The position numbers and the translations under genes are program-made. From assembly GCA_039024295.1 (NCBI GenBank), contig JBCDIQ010000169.1, forward strand, positions 1-11,708: DNA of 11,708 bases, given 5' to 3'. Position 1 is the first letter of the stretch; each line of letters starts with the position of its first letter. Source of the stretch: JBCDIQ01 sp039024295. Its GTDB lineage: Bacteria > Bacteroidota > Bacteroidia > J057. This document shows, piece after piece, positions 1 through 7,018 of this stretch. The notes beneath the pieces are model-generated. The model searched no databases. It was given only the letters and a program-made list of their open reading frames with translations, and was not told the DNA's origin.

Positions 1-258
1 ACGGACTGATTTTTCAGGCTCAAGGGAAAACTATTTGCTGCATTGGACTGGGAAGAGCAACCCCAATTGGTCTCTTCCAAGGAAAATGGAAAAACCTGAA
101 CCTCCTGCTGCATGCTTAAAGGAGATGTACACAAATACGCAGGAAATTACCCCTGACATATGAGGATGGTAGTTAAAAGGTCAGCCGTACGAACTATAAA
201 AAGTAATCGTCTATCGCCTGCTACATGTGCAGATTTTTTTCTTTCACACATCAGCAGC
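1..258. other. Window-edge segment without an assignable gene
   Basis: No complete gene is visible here. Two plus-strand frames are open from the left edge: one ends with TAA at 117-119 (about 38 codons, ending LNLLLHA) and one ends with TGA at 161-163 (about 53 codons). A minus-strand frame with an ATG at 113-111 also stays open to the edge. The frame ending at 119 has the more protein-like composition and could be the 3' end of an upstream plus-strand gene, but I cannot choose between them. A short CTGC/GCAG stem (218-221, 229-232) followed by seven T (234-240) could be a weak terminator for such a gene. Confidence 0.25.
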
Positions 259-1134
259 TTACCCCTTCGAAAACCGCGAAAAGATTCCCATCGGCAGGCG
301 TTTGCCGGAAGCCTCCTGCATGTATAACTCCCCACATTCTGCTTTTGAAGCCGTTTTGGCTCCGAAGTGGGTATGAACCAAATCATACAGGACGAGGGGA
401 GAAAACCCGAGCGAATAGCTGTTGAACACCAGAAAATGCTTATGAGGATCAAGGATGGTGGCCACTGCCTGGGTGAGGTCATTAACCATGTCTTCGAGTT
501 TCCACTTTTCCCCTTTGGGGCCATGGCCATAGGCCGGAGGATCCAGGATGATTCCCTGATAGGTTTTTCCCCGCCTGGCCTCTCGCTGGACAAACTTATA
601 GGCATCCTCCACCAACCAACGAATATTCGACAGGCCACTGGCTTGCATATTTGCATTGGCCCAGTTTACTACCGAACGAATAGAGTCGCAGTGAATCACA
701 TCTGCCCCACCCGCTTTGGCAGCAAGGGAGGCCCCACCTGTGTAGGCAAACAGATTAAGTACCCGGGGAGACTCCAGTTGCTGTGACTGCTGATAGATGA
801 ACTGCCAGTTGATGGCCTGCTCCGGGAAGATTCCGACGTGTTTGAAAGCGGTTAGGCCCAGCCGAAACTTGAGCTTCATCCCTTTGTATCGATATTCAAT
901 GAACCATTGGTCTGGCATTTTTTTTAGCTGACGCCAATTACCGGAGTGGCTGCCCTCCTGGGTAAAATGCGCATGGGGCCTGTTCTGCCATTCTTTTTCA
1001 GAAAGAGACTTGCTCCATACGGCCTGAGGCTCCGGCCTCCTAAGGATATAGGTGCCAAATCTTTCCAGCTTTTCAAATCCACCGGTATCGATCAGCTCGT
1101 AGTCTTTCCAGTTTGTGGGGGTCAGCAATTTCAT
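259..1134 (-). CDS. Class I SAM-dependent RNA methyltransferase (RlmI/RlmK-like)
   Basis: A predicted 291-residue Rossmann-fold methyltransferase that uses S-adenosylmethionine, most like the stand-alone catalytic domain of the RlmI/RlmK (YccW/YcbY) 23S rRNA methyltransferase families. The SAM-binding motif I is seen at about residues 125-143 (VLNLFAYTGGASLAAKAGG). The catalytic DPP-type motif is at 197-203 (LDPPAYG), and HCD near 148-150 fits the acidic residue that binds the SAM ribose. No PUA domain precedes the fold, so it is shorter than E. coli RlmI. An in-frame ATG lies six codons upstream (1152), but I prefer 1134 because MKLLTP starts the conserved region and a TAGATTTG promoter-like element lies between the two. 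The exact target base is not deducible; RNA methylation is inferred from the family. It is divergent from the vWA lipoprotein gene. Confidence 0.85.
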   Translation of the reverse strand: MKLLTPTNWKDYELIDTGGFEKLERFGTYILRRPEPQAVWSKSLSEKEWQNRPHAHFTQEGSHSGNWRQLKKMPDQWFIEYRYKGMKLKFRLGLTAFKHVGIFPEQAINWQFIYQQSQQLESPRVLNLFAYTGGASLAAKAGGADVIHCDSIRSVVNWANANMQASGLSNIRWLVEDAYKFVQREARRGKTYQGIILDPPAYGHGPKGEKWKLEDMVNDLTQAVATILDPHKHFLVFNSYSLGFSPLVLYDLVHTHFGAKTASKAECGELYMQEASGKRLPMGIFSRFSKG

Positions 1135-1140
1135 CACACG

Positions 1141-1148
1141 CAAATCTA
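1141..1148 (-). promoter_or_regulatory. Candidate Bacteroidota -7 element of the methyltransferase gene
   Basis: On the minus strand the sequence TAGATTTG matches the Bacteroidota -7 consensus TAnnTTTG at all fixed positions. It ends six bases before the preferred ATG (1134), so the message would be leaderless or nearly so. No good TTG -33 element is seen at the usual spacing, which lowers confidence. Confidence 0.3.
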
Positions 1149-1244
1149 GCAAAATGACACGATTGTTAATCTCTGCTTGGCAAACAGACCAAAAAGCAGG
1201 TGCTTTCGTTTGTCCCTATATCATTTTCCCTAAAGATAAACCTT

Positions 1245-2294
1245 ATGAAAACGCTTTCCATTTCCTTAATGATGTGTGCAGTTGTACTGCTATGGTCTGG
1301 CTGTGGACAAGACGATGATGATCCTAAAAGTTCAGGCCCAAGTCCCGAAAATTGCCTGGAAGTCACCCTTCAAAATCAATTTACGGAGTTGCCAGCAAAG
1401 GTATCTGTCTTCTTCAAGGTGGGCAATGCTTGTGAGGGCACGCCTGTTGCCCGGTTGGATACGTCTAATTTTGTGATTTATGAGAAAGGGAGAAACGATG
1501 ATGTTCGGCAGGAAATCTCCCGTTTTGAAGCAGAACGGAAAATCTCAGATGTTGGTCGGGTCTTTGCCTATAACACTGTGCTTTTGTTGGACCTGAGTGG
1601 TAGTGTGAGTGCCAACTCCCTTACAGAATTAAAAGAAGCAACGAAAAAGTTCATCGACAACGCACTTCCGGAAGACAACAAAGGGGCATATCGAATGGGC
1701 ATCTGGTGGTTTGATGGAGAAGATAAATTGAACCCTTTGGTGGCACCTACAGCTAACAAACTAACCCTCAAATCAGCTGTTGACGGGATCAATGCAAGCT
1801 TGAGCCAGGATAACTCCACCGATCTGTATGGCGCCATTCAAAAGGGCGTGGATACTACCCTTGCGTTATTTGAGACCTTCCGTCAGAAAGGCATTATTTC
1901 GGCTGCGTCAATGGTAGTGTTCACAGATGGAACGGATCAGGCAGCCCGTTACCTTCGGGATTCGGCTTATGCAGCTGTGGACCTGTTGGAAGAAAACAGC
2001 ACAGTTTTCACCATTGGCCTCGGAGGAGAAATTGATGAAAACGTGTTGCAGCGGTTAGGTAAAACCGGATTTGCTTATGCCGAGGATGTGACCCGTTTGG
2101 AAGAAACCTTTGTTGAGGTAGGTGAGCTCATTTGGGCAGAGGCGAATAGTTACTATTTGTTTGAATACTGTAGCCCCAAACGGGATGGTAGAGGGGTAAG
2201 CGAACTTACCATTGGGGTATTGGAAGGTTCCAACAGGGGGGAGACCACAACGACCTTTGATGCCACAGGGTTTACCAGTGGTTGTAACCTATAG
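1245..2294 (+). CDS. von Willebrand factor A domain lipoprotein
   Basis: A 349-residue predicted lipoprotein. The start at 1245 gives a proper lipoprotein signal peptide (MKTLSISLMM, then CAVVLLWSGC) with the lipidated cysteine at 20; an upstream in-frame ATG at 1200 would bury the signal and is rejected. Residues 21-26 (GQDDDD) form an acidic patch like the surface-export signal of Bacteroidota lipoproteins, so display on the outer face of the outer membrane is inferred. A vWA domain spans about 110-300 with an intact metal-ion-dependent adhesion site: D116-x-S118-x-S120, T192, and D228 in FTDGTD. Such domains bind protein or other ligands through a divalent cation. Mature cysteines at 37, 63, 309 and 347 could form disulfides. 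No partner gene adjoins it, and a terminator follows directly, so it looks monocistronic. The ligand is unknown. Confidence 0.85.
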   Translation: MKTLSISLMMCAVVLLWSGCGQDDDDPKSSGPSPENCLEVTLQNQFTELPAKVSVFFKVGNACEGTPVARLDTSNFVIYEKGRNDDVRQEISRFEAERKISDVGRVFAYNTVLLLDLSGSVSANSLTELKEATKKFIDNALPEDNKGAYRMGIWWFDGEDKLNPLVAPTANKLTLKSAVDGINASLSQDNSTDLYGAIQKGVDTTLALFETFRQKGIISAASMVVFTDGTDQAARYLRDSAYAAVDLLEENSTVFTIGLGGEIDENVLQRLGKTGFAYAEDVTRLEETFVEVGELIWAEANSYYLFEYCSPKRDGRGVSELTIGVLEGSNRGETTTTFDATGFTSGCNL

Positions 2295-2320
2295 GGTACA
2301 CAAGTTGTAGCAACTGATTG

Positions 2321-2351
2321 AGCTGTTCTCGCTTACGTGAACAGCTTTTTT
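2321..2351 (+). terminator. Intrinsic terminator after the vWA lipoprotein gene
   Basis: Perfect 8-bp inverted repeat AGCTGTTC (2321-2328) and GAACAGCT (2339-2346) around a 10-base loop, followed by a T run to 2351. It lies 26 bp after the stop codon. Confidence 0.85.
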
Positions 2352-2513
2352 ATTGGATTTAATGAGGGTAAGTAAAAAACCACCTGTTTATGTGGCAGAA
2401 CATGACAGATTGCAAAGGTGTTCTGAAGGATTGGGCAAGATTTGGGTGCCTTAAAGTCTTAATTTTTTACTTATTTTGTGGAGCAACAACAACACAAACT
2501 GACAAACTAAACA

Positions 2514-3884
2514 ATGGCGAAGATAGACCTCATTATGCCCAAAATGGGTGAAAGTATCATTGAAGCCACTATCCTTAAATGGACCAAACAAGTCGGAGAA
2601 GAGGTAGAGCAGGAAGAGACCATCCTGGAAATTGCCACCGATAAAGTTGATTCTGAGGTGCCTTCTCCGGCAGATGGCACCTTGATGGAAATTCTTTTTG
2701 AGGAAGGCGATGTTGTGGCTGTTGGAGAAGTAATCGCACGGATTGAAACGGAGCCTGTTTCAGGAGAAAGTGATCCGGAAATTCCTTCTAACGGACAGCA
2801 TGAAGCACCTGCCCCCGAATTGGCATCAGTGGTAGAAAGTGTTCCTTATGTGCCCGTATCTGAGGGACCTGCGGCAGGTAGTTTTGCTTCTTCCGCCAGG
2901 TTTTATTCTCCTCTTGTACTCAATATTGCGCGAGAAGAGGGGATAAGCATGCTAGAATTGGAAGCCTTGCCTGGATCGGGTAGGGGAGGCCGTGTAACCA
3001 AGAAAGATATACTTTCCTACGTTGAGGATCGTCAAGAAGCACCACAGGTAGTTTCTGCTCCCCAGGTCGCTGCGCAACCCGTAAGCACCCGTAAAGCAGC
3101 TCCCAAGCCTGAGCCTAAGGTCGCCAGTACACCGCCTCCTGCTCCCACGCCCGCTCCCACCATCACACATGAGGGCAATGTCTACATAATCGAGATGGAC
3201 CGTATGCGGAAAATCATTTCCCAAAATATGGTTCAGTCCAAGCATACCTCTGCTCACGTGACCTCATTTGTAGAGGCCGATGTCACGAATCTGGCGAATT
3301 GGCGGAAACGGGTGAAAGGAGATTTTGAAAAACAGTACGGAGAAAAACTCACCTTTACGCCATTGTTCCTCCAAGCCGTCATCAAAGCACTCCGGGAACA
3401 TCCCCTCATCAATTCTTCGGTAGACGGAGACCGAATTTTGGTTAAGAAGGATATCAACGTAGGAATTGCCGTTGCACTTCCCAATTATAACCTGATCGTT
3501 CCAGTAATAAAAAATGCCGATCGCCTGAACTTGGTAGGGCTTTGTGCAGCAGTCAATGATTTGGCAGCACGTGCACGTGCCAATAAGCTCAAGCCAGATG
3601 AGTTAGAAGGTGGTACCTACACGCTGTCTAATGTAGGCACCTTTGGCAACGTGATGGGAACCCCGATCATCTTGCAGCCGCAGGTTGCCATTCTTGCTGT
3701 TGGCTCCATCCGTAAGCTTCCTTCCGTTATAGAAACTGCCGAAGGGGATATGATAGCCATTCGCCAGAAGATGTTCCTTTCTCATTCCTATGACCACAGA
3801 ATTGTGGACGGAGCCCTTGGAGGACGATTCGTGAAACGAGTTGCGGATCTATTGGAAGCCTGGAATCCTGAAACAGATATCTAG
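2514..3884 (+). CDS. 2-oxo acid dehydrogenase E2 component (dihydrolipoamide acyltransferase)
   Basis: A 456-residue E2 core protein that passes acyl groups from lipoamide to coenzyme A in a 2-oxo acid dehydrogenase complex. Domain order is standard. The N-terminal lipoyl domain (about 1-78) carries the lipoylated lysine K44 in ATDKVDSE. Next come an Ala/Pro linker, a peripheral subunit-binding domain (about 130-170, SPLVLNIAREEG and GSGRGGRVTKKDI), and a second linker rich in P, A and K (about 175-218). The catalytic acyltransferase domain (about 222-450) has the active-site motif HRIVDG with H428 and D432. The sequence style resembles branched-chain (BCKDH-type) E2 more than pyruvate E2, but the substrate cannot be fixed from this gene alone. 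E1 and E3 genes are not adjacent, and terminators bracket it on both sides. The start at 2514 is the first Met of the lipoyl domain. Confidence 0.93.
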   Translation: MAKIDLIMPKMGESIIEATILKWTKQVGEEVEQEETILEIATDKVDSEVPSPADGTLMEILFEEGDVVAVGEVIARIETEPVSGESDPEIPSNGQHEAPAPELASVVESVPYVPVSEGPAAGSFASSARFYSPLVLNIAREEGISMLELEALPGSGRGGRVTKKDILSYVEDRQEAPQVVSAPQVAAQPVSTRKAAPKPEPKVASTPPPAPTPAPTITHEGNVYIIEMDRMRKIISQNMVQSKHTSAHVTSFVEADVTNLANWRKRVKGDFEKQYGEKLTFTPLFLQAVIKALREHPLINSSVDGDRILVKKDINVGIAVALPNYNLIVPVIKNADRLNLVGLCAAVNDLAARARANKLKPDELEGGTYTLSNVGTFGNVMGTPIILQPQVAILAVGSIRKLPSVIETAEGDMIAIRQKMFLSHSYDHRIVDGALGGRFVKRVADLLEAWNPETDI

Positions 3885-3911
3885 ATATCCTCCATTTTTA
3901 ACATATAATGC

Positions 3912-3940
3912 AAAAGCCGGAAAATTCTTCCGGCTTTTTT
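3912..3940 (+). terminator. Strong intrinsic terminator after the E2 gene
   Basis: Perfect 11-bp stem, AAAAGCCGGAA (3912-3922) and TTCCGGCTTTT (3928-3938), with loop AATTC, ending in six T. It lies 28 bp past the E2 stop. In the reverse direction the T tract is short, so it serves mainly the plus strand. Confidence 0.92.
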
Positions 3941-3996
3941 GTTACGGCTATATTGAAATGATGGGTTCACTAGGACAGCTCCCCAATAAAAGGAAG

Positions 3997-4018
3997 GGCG
4001 TTTTTCTAGAAATACGCC
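3997..4018 (-). terminator. 22-bp near-perfect palindrome, possible terminator of the SRAP gene
   Basis: The arms GGCGT and ACGCC enclose TTTCTAGAAA, itself a perfect palindrome, leaving one T-T mismatch in 22 bases. It begins 21 bp past the SRAP stop codon. On the minus strand it is followed by a pyrimidine- and T-rich stretch (CTTCCTTTTATT), consistent with a weak terminator. The symmetry also fits a protein-binding site. Confidence 0.4.
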
Positions 4019-4038
4019 AAGCATTTTCTCAAGAGAGA

Positions 4039-4662
4039 TTAGGCCGCGATTGATTCTGCAGGTTCATGTACCTCCTGAAGCAAGTTCCAGGGGGTTGAGC
4101 GCATAAGATTGGCAATCTGTGTTAAACTGGTATCAGGATTGAGCCAAGTTTTGTATTGCCTCGGAGATAAAATTAAGGGCGTTGGTTGACTGTTGGCCAT
4201 GATTTGTGGAGCAGGTACTCCTACCAATGCAAATGTCTTTCTCAGGGAACCATCAGGCTGTCGCCAGCTTTCAAAAATCCCTGCAAAGCAAAAGTTCTGG
4301 CGATCCTTTCTAGCAAACAGCTCTGCTGAACTTCCTTTTAGTGCATCAGGTAATACACTGAAACTGTCAGCAGGAATTAAGCAACGTTGCTTTCGGATGG
4401 GAATCTCGAAAGAAGGCCTTTCAAAAATATTATGGGCAGGTGCTAACGTCCGGTTTTGTCCCATCTCCTCGTCGGATGCCCAGTAGGGAATCAATCCCCA
4501 CTGGAAATGGCGAAGTCGAACCTGGCCATAATCTTCAACCAGGACAGGGGCATAATCACCAGGACGAATTACTTCGTGCTCCAGAAGTCGTAGGTTAGGC
4601 ATGCCAGTGAAATTCTCCTCTGTGCCATGTGAAAAGCGATTGAAAGAATAGGTCGTTAGCAT
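4039..4662 (-). CDS. SRAP-fold protein (HMCES/YedK-like) lacking the catalytic residues
   Basis: A 207-residue protein with the scaffold of the SOS response-associated peptidase family (DUF159). Active members cap abasic sites in single-stranded DNA by a covalent link through Cys2. Retained family features are WGLIPYWA (55-62), IFERPSF (79-85), RCLIPAD (93-99), FCFAGIFESW (124-133) and a P-x-ILSP stretch (162-167). The active site is gone: family MCGRY is MLTTY, NAR is about LAP (73-75), the glutamate of GFYEW is lost (SFSVL, 100-104), and the histidine before the RMP motif is replaced (NSQPTP, 157-162). A stop codon lies eight codons upstream of the ATG with no other start between, so the missing Cys2 is not a start-site error. 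The reading frame is intact over full length, arguing against simple decay. It may bind DNA without crosslinking; that is inference. It lies 200 bp downstream of rlmN, probably with its own promoter. Confidence 0.8.
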   Translation of the reverse strand: MLTTYSFNRFSHGTEENFTGMPNLRLLEHEVIRPGDYAPVLVEDYGQVRLRHFQWGLIPYWASDEEMGQNRTLAPAHNIFERPSFEIPIRKQRCLIPADSFSVLPDALKGSSAELFARKDRQNFCFAGIFESWRQPDGSLRKTFALVGVPAPQIMANSQPTPLILSPRQYKTWLNPDTSLTQIANLMRSTPWNLLQEVHEPAESIAA

Positions 4663-4700
4663 AGTTGTATCAGTTTTGATACCCTAATATACCACATTAT

Positions 4701-4738
4701 TTAGTATATACAAATAAAATACTAAAAAATAGTATATA
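4701..4738. promoter_or_regulatory. AT-rich cluster of TAGTA/TACTA half-sites upstream of the SRAP gene
   Basis: Within 38 bp the sequence TAGTATATA occurs twice as a direct repeat (4702-4710 and 4730-4738). The inverse TACTA lies between them (4720-4724). TACTA-AAAAA-TAGTA (4720-4734) is a perfect inverted repeat, and TTAGTA (4701-4706) pairs with TACTAA (4720-4725). It sits 39-76 bp upstream of the SRAP start codon in a strikingly AT-rich stretch, a suitable place for an operator. The regulator is unknown. Confidence 0.4.
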
Positions 4739-4862
4739 AAAACCTTAAATTATGCTAAAAATTATTGATACGTAATTCCTGACGCACTTTTTCCATGCAC
4801 ATACATCAAGCCCCACCTTTTCGGAGGGTAAGGCTTAAATGATAGAAATAGAGGGGGTAGGT

Positions 4863-5909
4863 CTAGCGTTGTTCGTGGCGCAGGGCAAGCTGTCCGCAAG
4901 CGCCGTCAATATCCTTTCCTCGACTTCGCCGCACATTGACAATGACTCCTGCCTGCTCCAGGTAGTCGATGAAGGCATTCATACGACGAGGCGTCGTGTT
5001 GACAAATCCTGCTTCCAGGATCGGGTTGTATTCGATGACATTGACCTTAGAGGGAACGATCTTGGAAAATTCTGCGAGCTCTCTCGCATCTTCCAAAGAG
5101 TCATTTACATCTTTGAAGATGCAATATTCGTAGGTGATTCGGTTCCCCGTTTTTTCGTAAAAATATGTTAAGGCTTCCACCAGGTCCTCCAATGGGTTAG
5201 CCTCATTGATGGGCATGATGCGGCTGCGCTTCTCCTGGTTGGCAGAGTGCAAAGAAAGGGCAAACTCAAATTTGATTTCATCATCAGCCAGGCGGCGAAT
5301 CATCTTGCTGATCCCAGCGGTTGACAGGGTGATACGACGATTGGACATGCCCATGCCTGCTTCAGAAGTGATATGGGAAATGGAGGAAAGGACATTCCTG
5401 TAATTTAGCAACGGCTCTCCCATTCCCATGTACACGATGTTGCTCAGGGGTCTGCCAAAATGCTTTTCAGCTTCCTCATTCAGCAGATACACTTGGTCAT
5501 AAATCTCGTAGTGCTTGAGGTTATGTTTCAGGTCCAAAAAGCCCGTTGCACAAAAGGCACAGTCCAAAGAACAGCCGGCCTGAGAGGAAACACAGGCAGT
5601 CACCCGTTTGGGGGTAGGAATCAGGACCCCTTCCACCTGTTGTCCACCAGGGAGTCGAAAAGCGTATTTGATGGTACCGTCCTTGCTGTGGTGTGAGGAT
5701 TCAATGGTTGCGCTGTCGAGCAATAAGTTTTCCTCCAACCGTTTGCGGAGGGCTTTGCTCAGGTTGGTCATTTGATCAAAGCTTACTACGTGCTTTTTCC
5801 ACAGCCATTCGTACACCTGTCGAGCCCGGAATTTTTTCTCTCCCCAGTCCAAAAAAAGTGCCTCTAACTGGTCATAAGTTAGCGAACGGATGTCTGGCTT
5901 TTTGGTCAT
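4863..5909 (-). CDS. rlmN: 23S rRNA (adenine(2503)-C(2))-methyltransferase RlmN
   Basis: Radical-SAM methyltransferase of 348 residues that methylates C2 of A2503 in 23S rRNA, and in E. coli A37 of some tRNAs. The CxxxCxxC iron-sulfur motif is C113, C117 and C120 (GCSLDCAFC). The methyl-carrying C-terminal cysteine is C338 in GACGQL, and the family VEGVLIP motif is at 92-98. Other conserved blocks are YMGMGEPL (160-167), RRITLSTAGI (191-200) and LSLHSANQEKR (219-229). Length and all key residues match a functional enzyme, and both cysteines needed for the ping-pong mechanism are present. The ATG at 5909 follows a TATATTTG promoter element by four bases, supporting this start. The SRAP-like gene lies downstream on the same strand. 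Confidence 0.96.
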   Translation of the reverse strand: MTKKPDIRSLTYDQLEALFLDWGEKKFRARQVYEWLWKKHVVSFDQMTNLSKALRKRLEENLLLDSATIESSHHSKDGTIKYAFRLPGGQQVEGVLIPTPKRVTACVSSQAGCSLDCAFCATGFLDLKHNLKHYEIYDQVYLLNEEAEKHFGRPLSNIVYMGMGEPLLNYRNVLSSISHITSEAGMGMSNRRITLSTAGISKMIRRLADDEIKFEFALSLHSANQEKRSRIMPINEANPLEDLVEALTYFYEKTGNRITYEYCIFKDVNDSLEDARELAEFSKIVPSKVNVIEYNPILEAGFVNTTPRRMNAFIDYLEQAGVIVNVRRSRGKDIDGACGQLALRHEQR

Positions 5910-5913
5910 GCTG

Positions 5914-5946
5914 CAAATATACGAAAGAGAAAGGTTTAGGTGACAA
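5914..5946 (-). promoter_or_regulatory. Bacteroidota-type promoter of rlmN
   Basis: On the minus strand a TTG (-33; plus-strand 5944-5946) is followed after 22 bp by TATATTTG (-7; plus-strand 5914-5921). This matches the TTG-N17-23-TAnnTTTG consensus used by Bacteroidota primary sigma factors. The element ends four bases before the rlmN ATG, so the transcript should be leaderless or have only a few untranslated bases. Confidence 0.6.
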
Positions 5947-6039
5947 TCTGGAAGGGATCTGGGAAGGCTAATAACAATACTATTAACCTGAAGGTCATAA
6001 TTATAGACAGCCCATTAGAAACCATTAATCTTCCCACCT

Positions 6040-6774
6040 ATGCAACATTTACTTACTGGTATACTTGCCGCTTTTTTTATGGGGGTAACTACGCTTGGTT
6101 ATTCGCAGCAATATAACCATCATGTAGAAGTAAGAGCCGGTGCCAATTACACCAATGTAAACTATGGAACCGAGCTGCTTGAAACCCTTTTTAGCCCAAA
6201 TGACTATACCGACTTTCAGGCGAATACTGATTACGGGCTAGGGCATTTTGTTGGGGTGGGAGCTTCCATCCATTTTTTGAATCATTTTGAGTTCATGGCG
6301 AGCGTGGATTACGTTAGAATGAATGGTCAACTTTCCGGTCAGGTAGAACAGCTCAAAGACGATGTTACTCGTCCTCCCAGTTCATTGGTTCCAGTGAATG
6401 CTTCTGGCACCATCAGCCATACCTTCATCAGCATTGAAACGGGGGTGCGGTATACGTTTGGAGGAGATATTACCAATGGCTTTTTCATAGGAGGATTTAT
6501 CAGCGACATGATCCACCTTGATACCGAATGGCGGATAGATATGGAATATGAAACAGGTAATTCTAATGTGCAAAGTGATATTTCGCGCGTAGAGCAGCCT
6601 GATTACCAAAACCTGACCATGGTGGGCGGTAGCATCGGCTACACACATCCAATTGGCGACCGATTTACCGTGAGCCCCGTATTGGATTACCGGTATGGCT
6701 TCAACCCTTTGGTGGAACAGGCTGGCCGTCCCATGGGCTTCAACCTCGGGCTGGGTACACGGTATTGGTTTTAG
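6040..6774 (+). CDS. Outer-membrane beta-barrel protein (porin-family)
   Basis: A 244-residue exported protein. Residues 1-22 form a signal peptide (hydrophobic ILAAFFMGV core, cleavage expected after GYS and before QQ). The mature part alternates short amphipathic strands and polar loops, for example VEVRAGANYTNV, HFVGVGASIHFL, HFEFMASVDYVRM, TFISIETGVRYTF and GFFIGGFISDM. It ends in LGLGTRYWF with the terminal phenylalanine typical of substrates of the BAM outer-membrane assembly machinery. This is the pattern of the small 8- to 10-stranded outer-membrane barrels common in Bacteroidota. No OmpA peptidoglycan-binding domain is present, and the mature protein contains no cysteine. The cargo or function cannot be read from the sequence. 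No promoter consensus was found upstream. Confidence 0.8.
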   Translation: MQHLLTGILAAFFMGVTTLGYSQQYNHHVEVRAGANYTNVNYGTELLETLFSPNDYTDFQANTDYGLGHFVGVGASIHFLNHFEFMASVDYVRMNGQLSGQVEQLKDDVTRPPSSLVPVNASGTISHTFISIETGVRYTFGGDITNGFFIGGFISDMIHLDTEWRIDMEYETGNSNVQSDISRVEQPDYQNLTMVGGSIGYTHPIGDRFTVSPVLDYRYGFNPLVEQAGRPMGFNLGLGTRYWF

Positions 6775-6896
6775 TGCCATTTCTAAAAATAAGGTTCTTT
6801 GACCATTTCAGTGGATTCTCTTAGTTAGCGTGTCATTTGGATCAAGCTTTAGGAATCAAGTTAGGTAGAAAAAATTGATTTTCAGACACTTGTTAG

Positions 6897-6917
6897 ATGT
6901 CTCTACAAGCTCGACAT
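6897..6917. repeat. REP-like intergenic sequence
   Basis: ATGTC (6897-6901) and GACAT (6913-6917) bracket TCTACAAGCTC. Read on the minus strand, the segment GTCATGTCGAGCTTGTAGAGACAT resembles dispersed hairpin elements of the GTCATnTCGAGC...GAGAnAT kind that I recall from Bacteroidota intergenic regions. Only one copy is in the window, so its repetitive nature is inferred from resemblance alone. Confidence 0.35.
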
Positions 6918-6957
6918 GACAGCGACTACTTCGCCCGCAGAAGTTGTCAGAGGACCA

Positions 6958-7000
6958 AAAATAAAAAACCGGAGCCCTGATTGATTCAGGTTCCGGTTTC
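6958..7000 (-). terminator. Bidirectional terminator between two convergent genes
   Basis: A long stem pairs 6966-6980 (AAACCGGAGCCCTGA) with 6986-6999 (TCAGGTTCCGGTTT) around a 5-base loop, with one wobble and one bulge. On the minus strand it is followed by GGTTTTTTATTTTT, an excellent T tract for the small secreted protein gene. On the plus strand TTTCTTCTTT follows, so it can also stop transcription from the beta-barrel gene. Confidence 0.9.
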
Positions 7001-7018
7001 TTCTTTACATTCAGCTTT

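Noticed and set aside
147..656. 169-codon minus-strand open frame.
   Set aside because: It overlaps the methyltransferase gene in another frame and has no recognisable protein features.
367..786. 139-codon plus-strand open frame.
   Set aside because: Antisense to the methyltransferase, whose SAM motifs lie in the opposite strand; no motif of its own.
4808..4836. Imperfect inverted repeat AAGCC...GGCTT just after the rlmN stop codon, considered as a terminator.
   Set aside because: No T tract follows on either strand and the inner stem is poorly paired.
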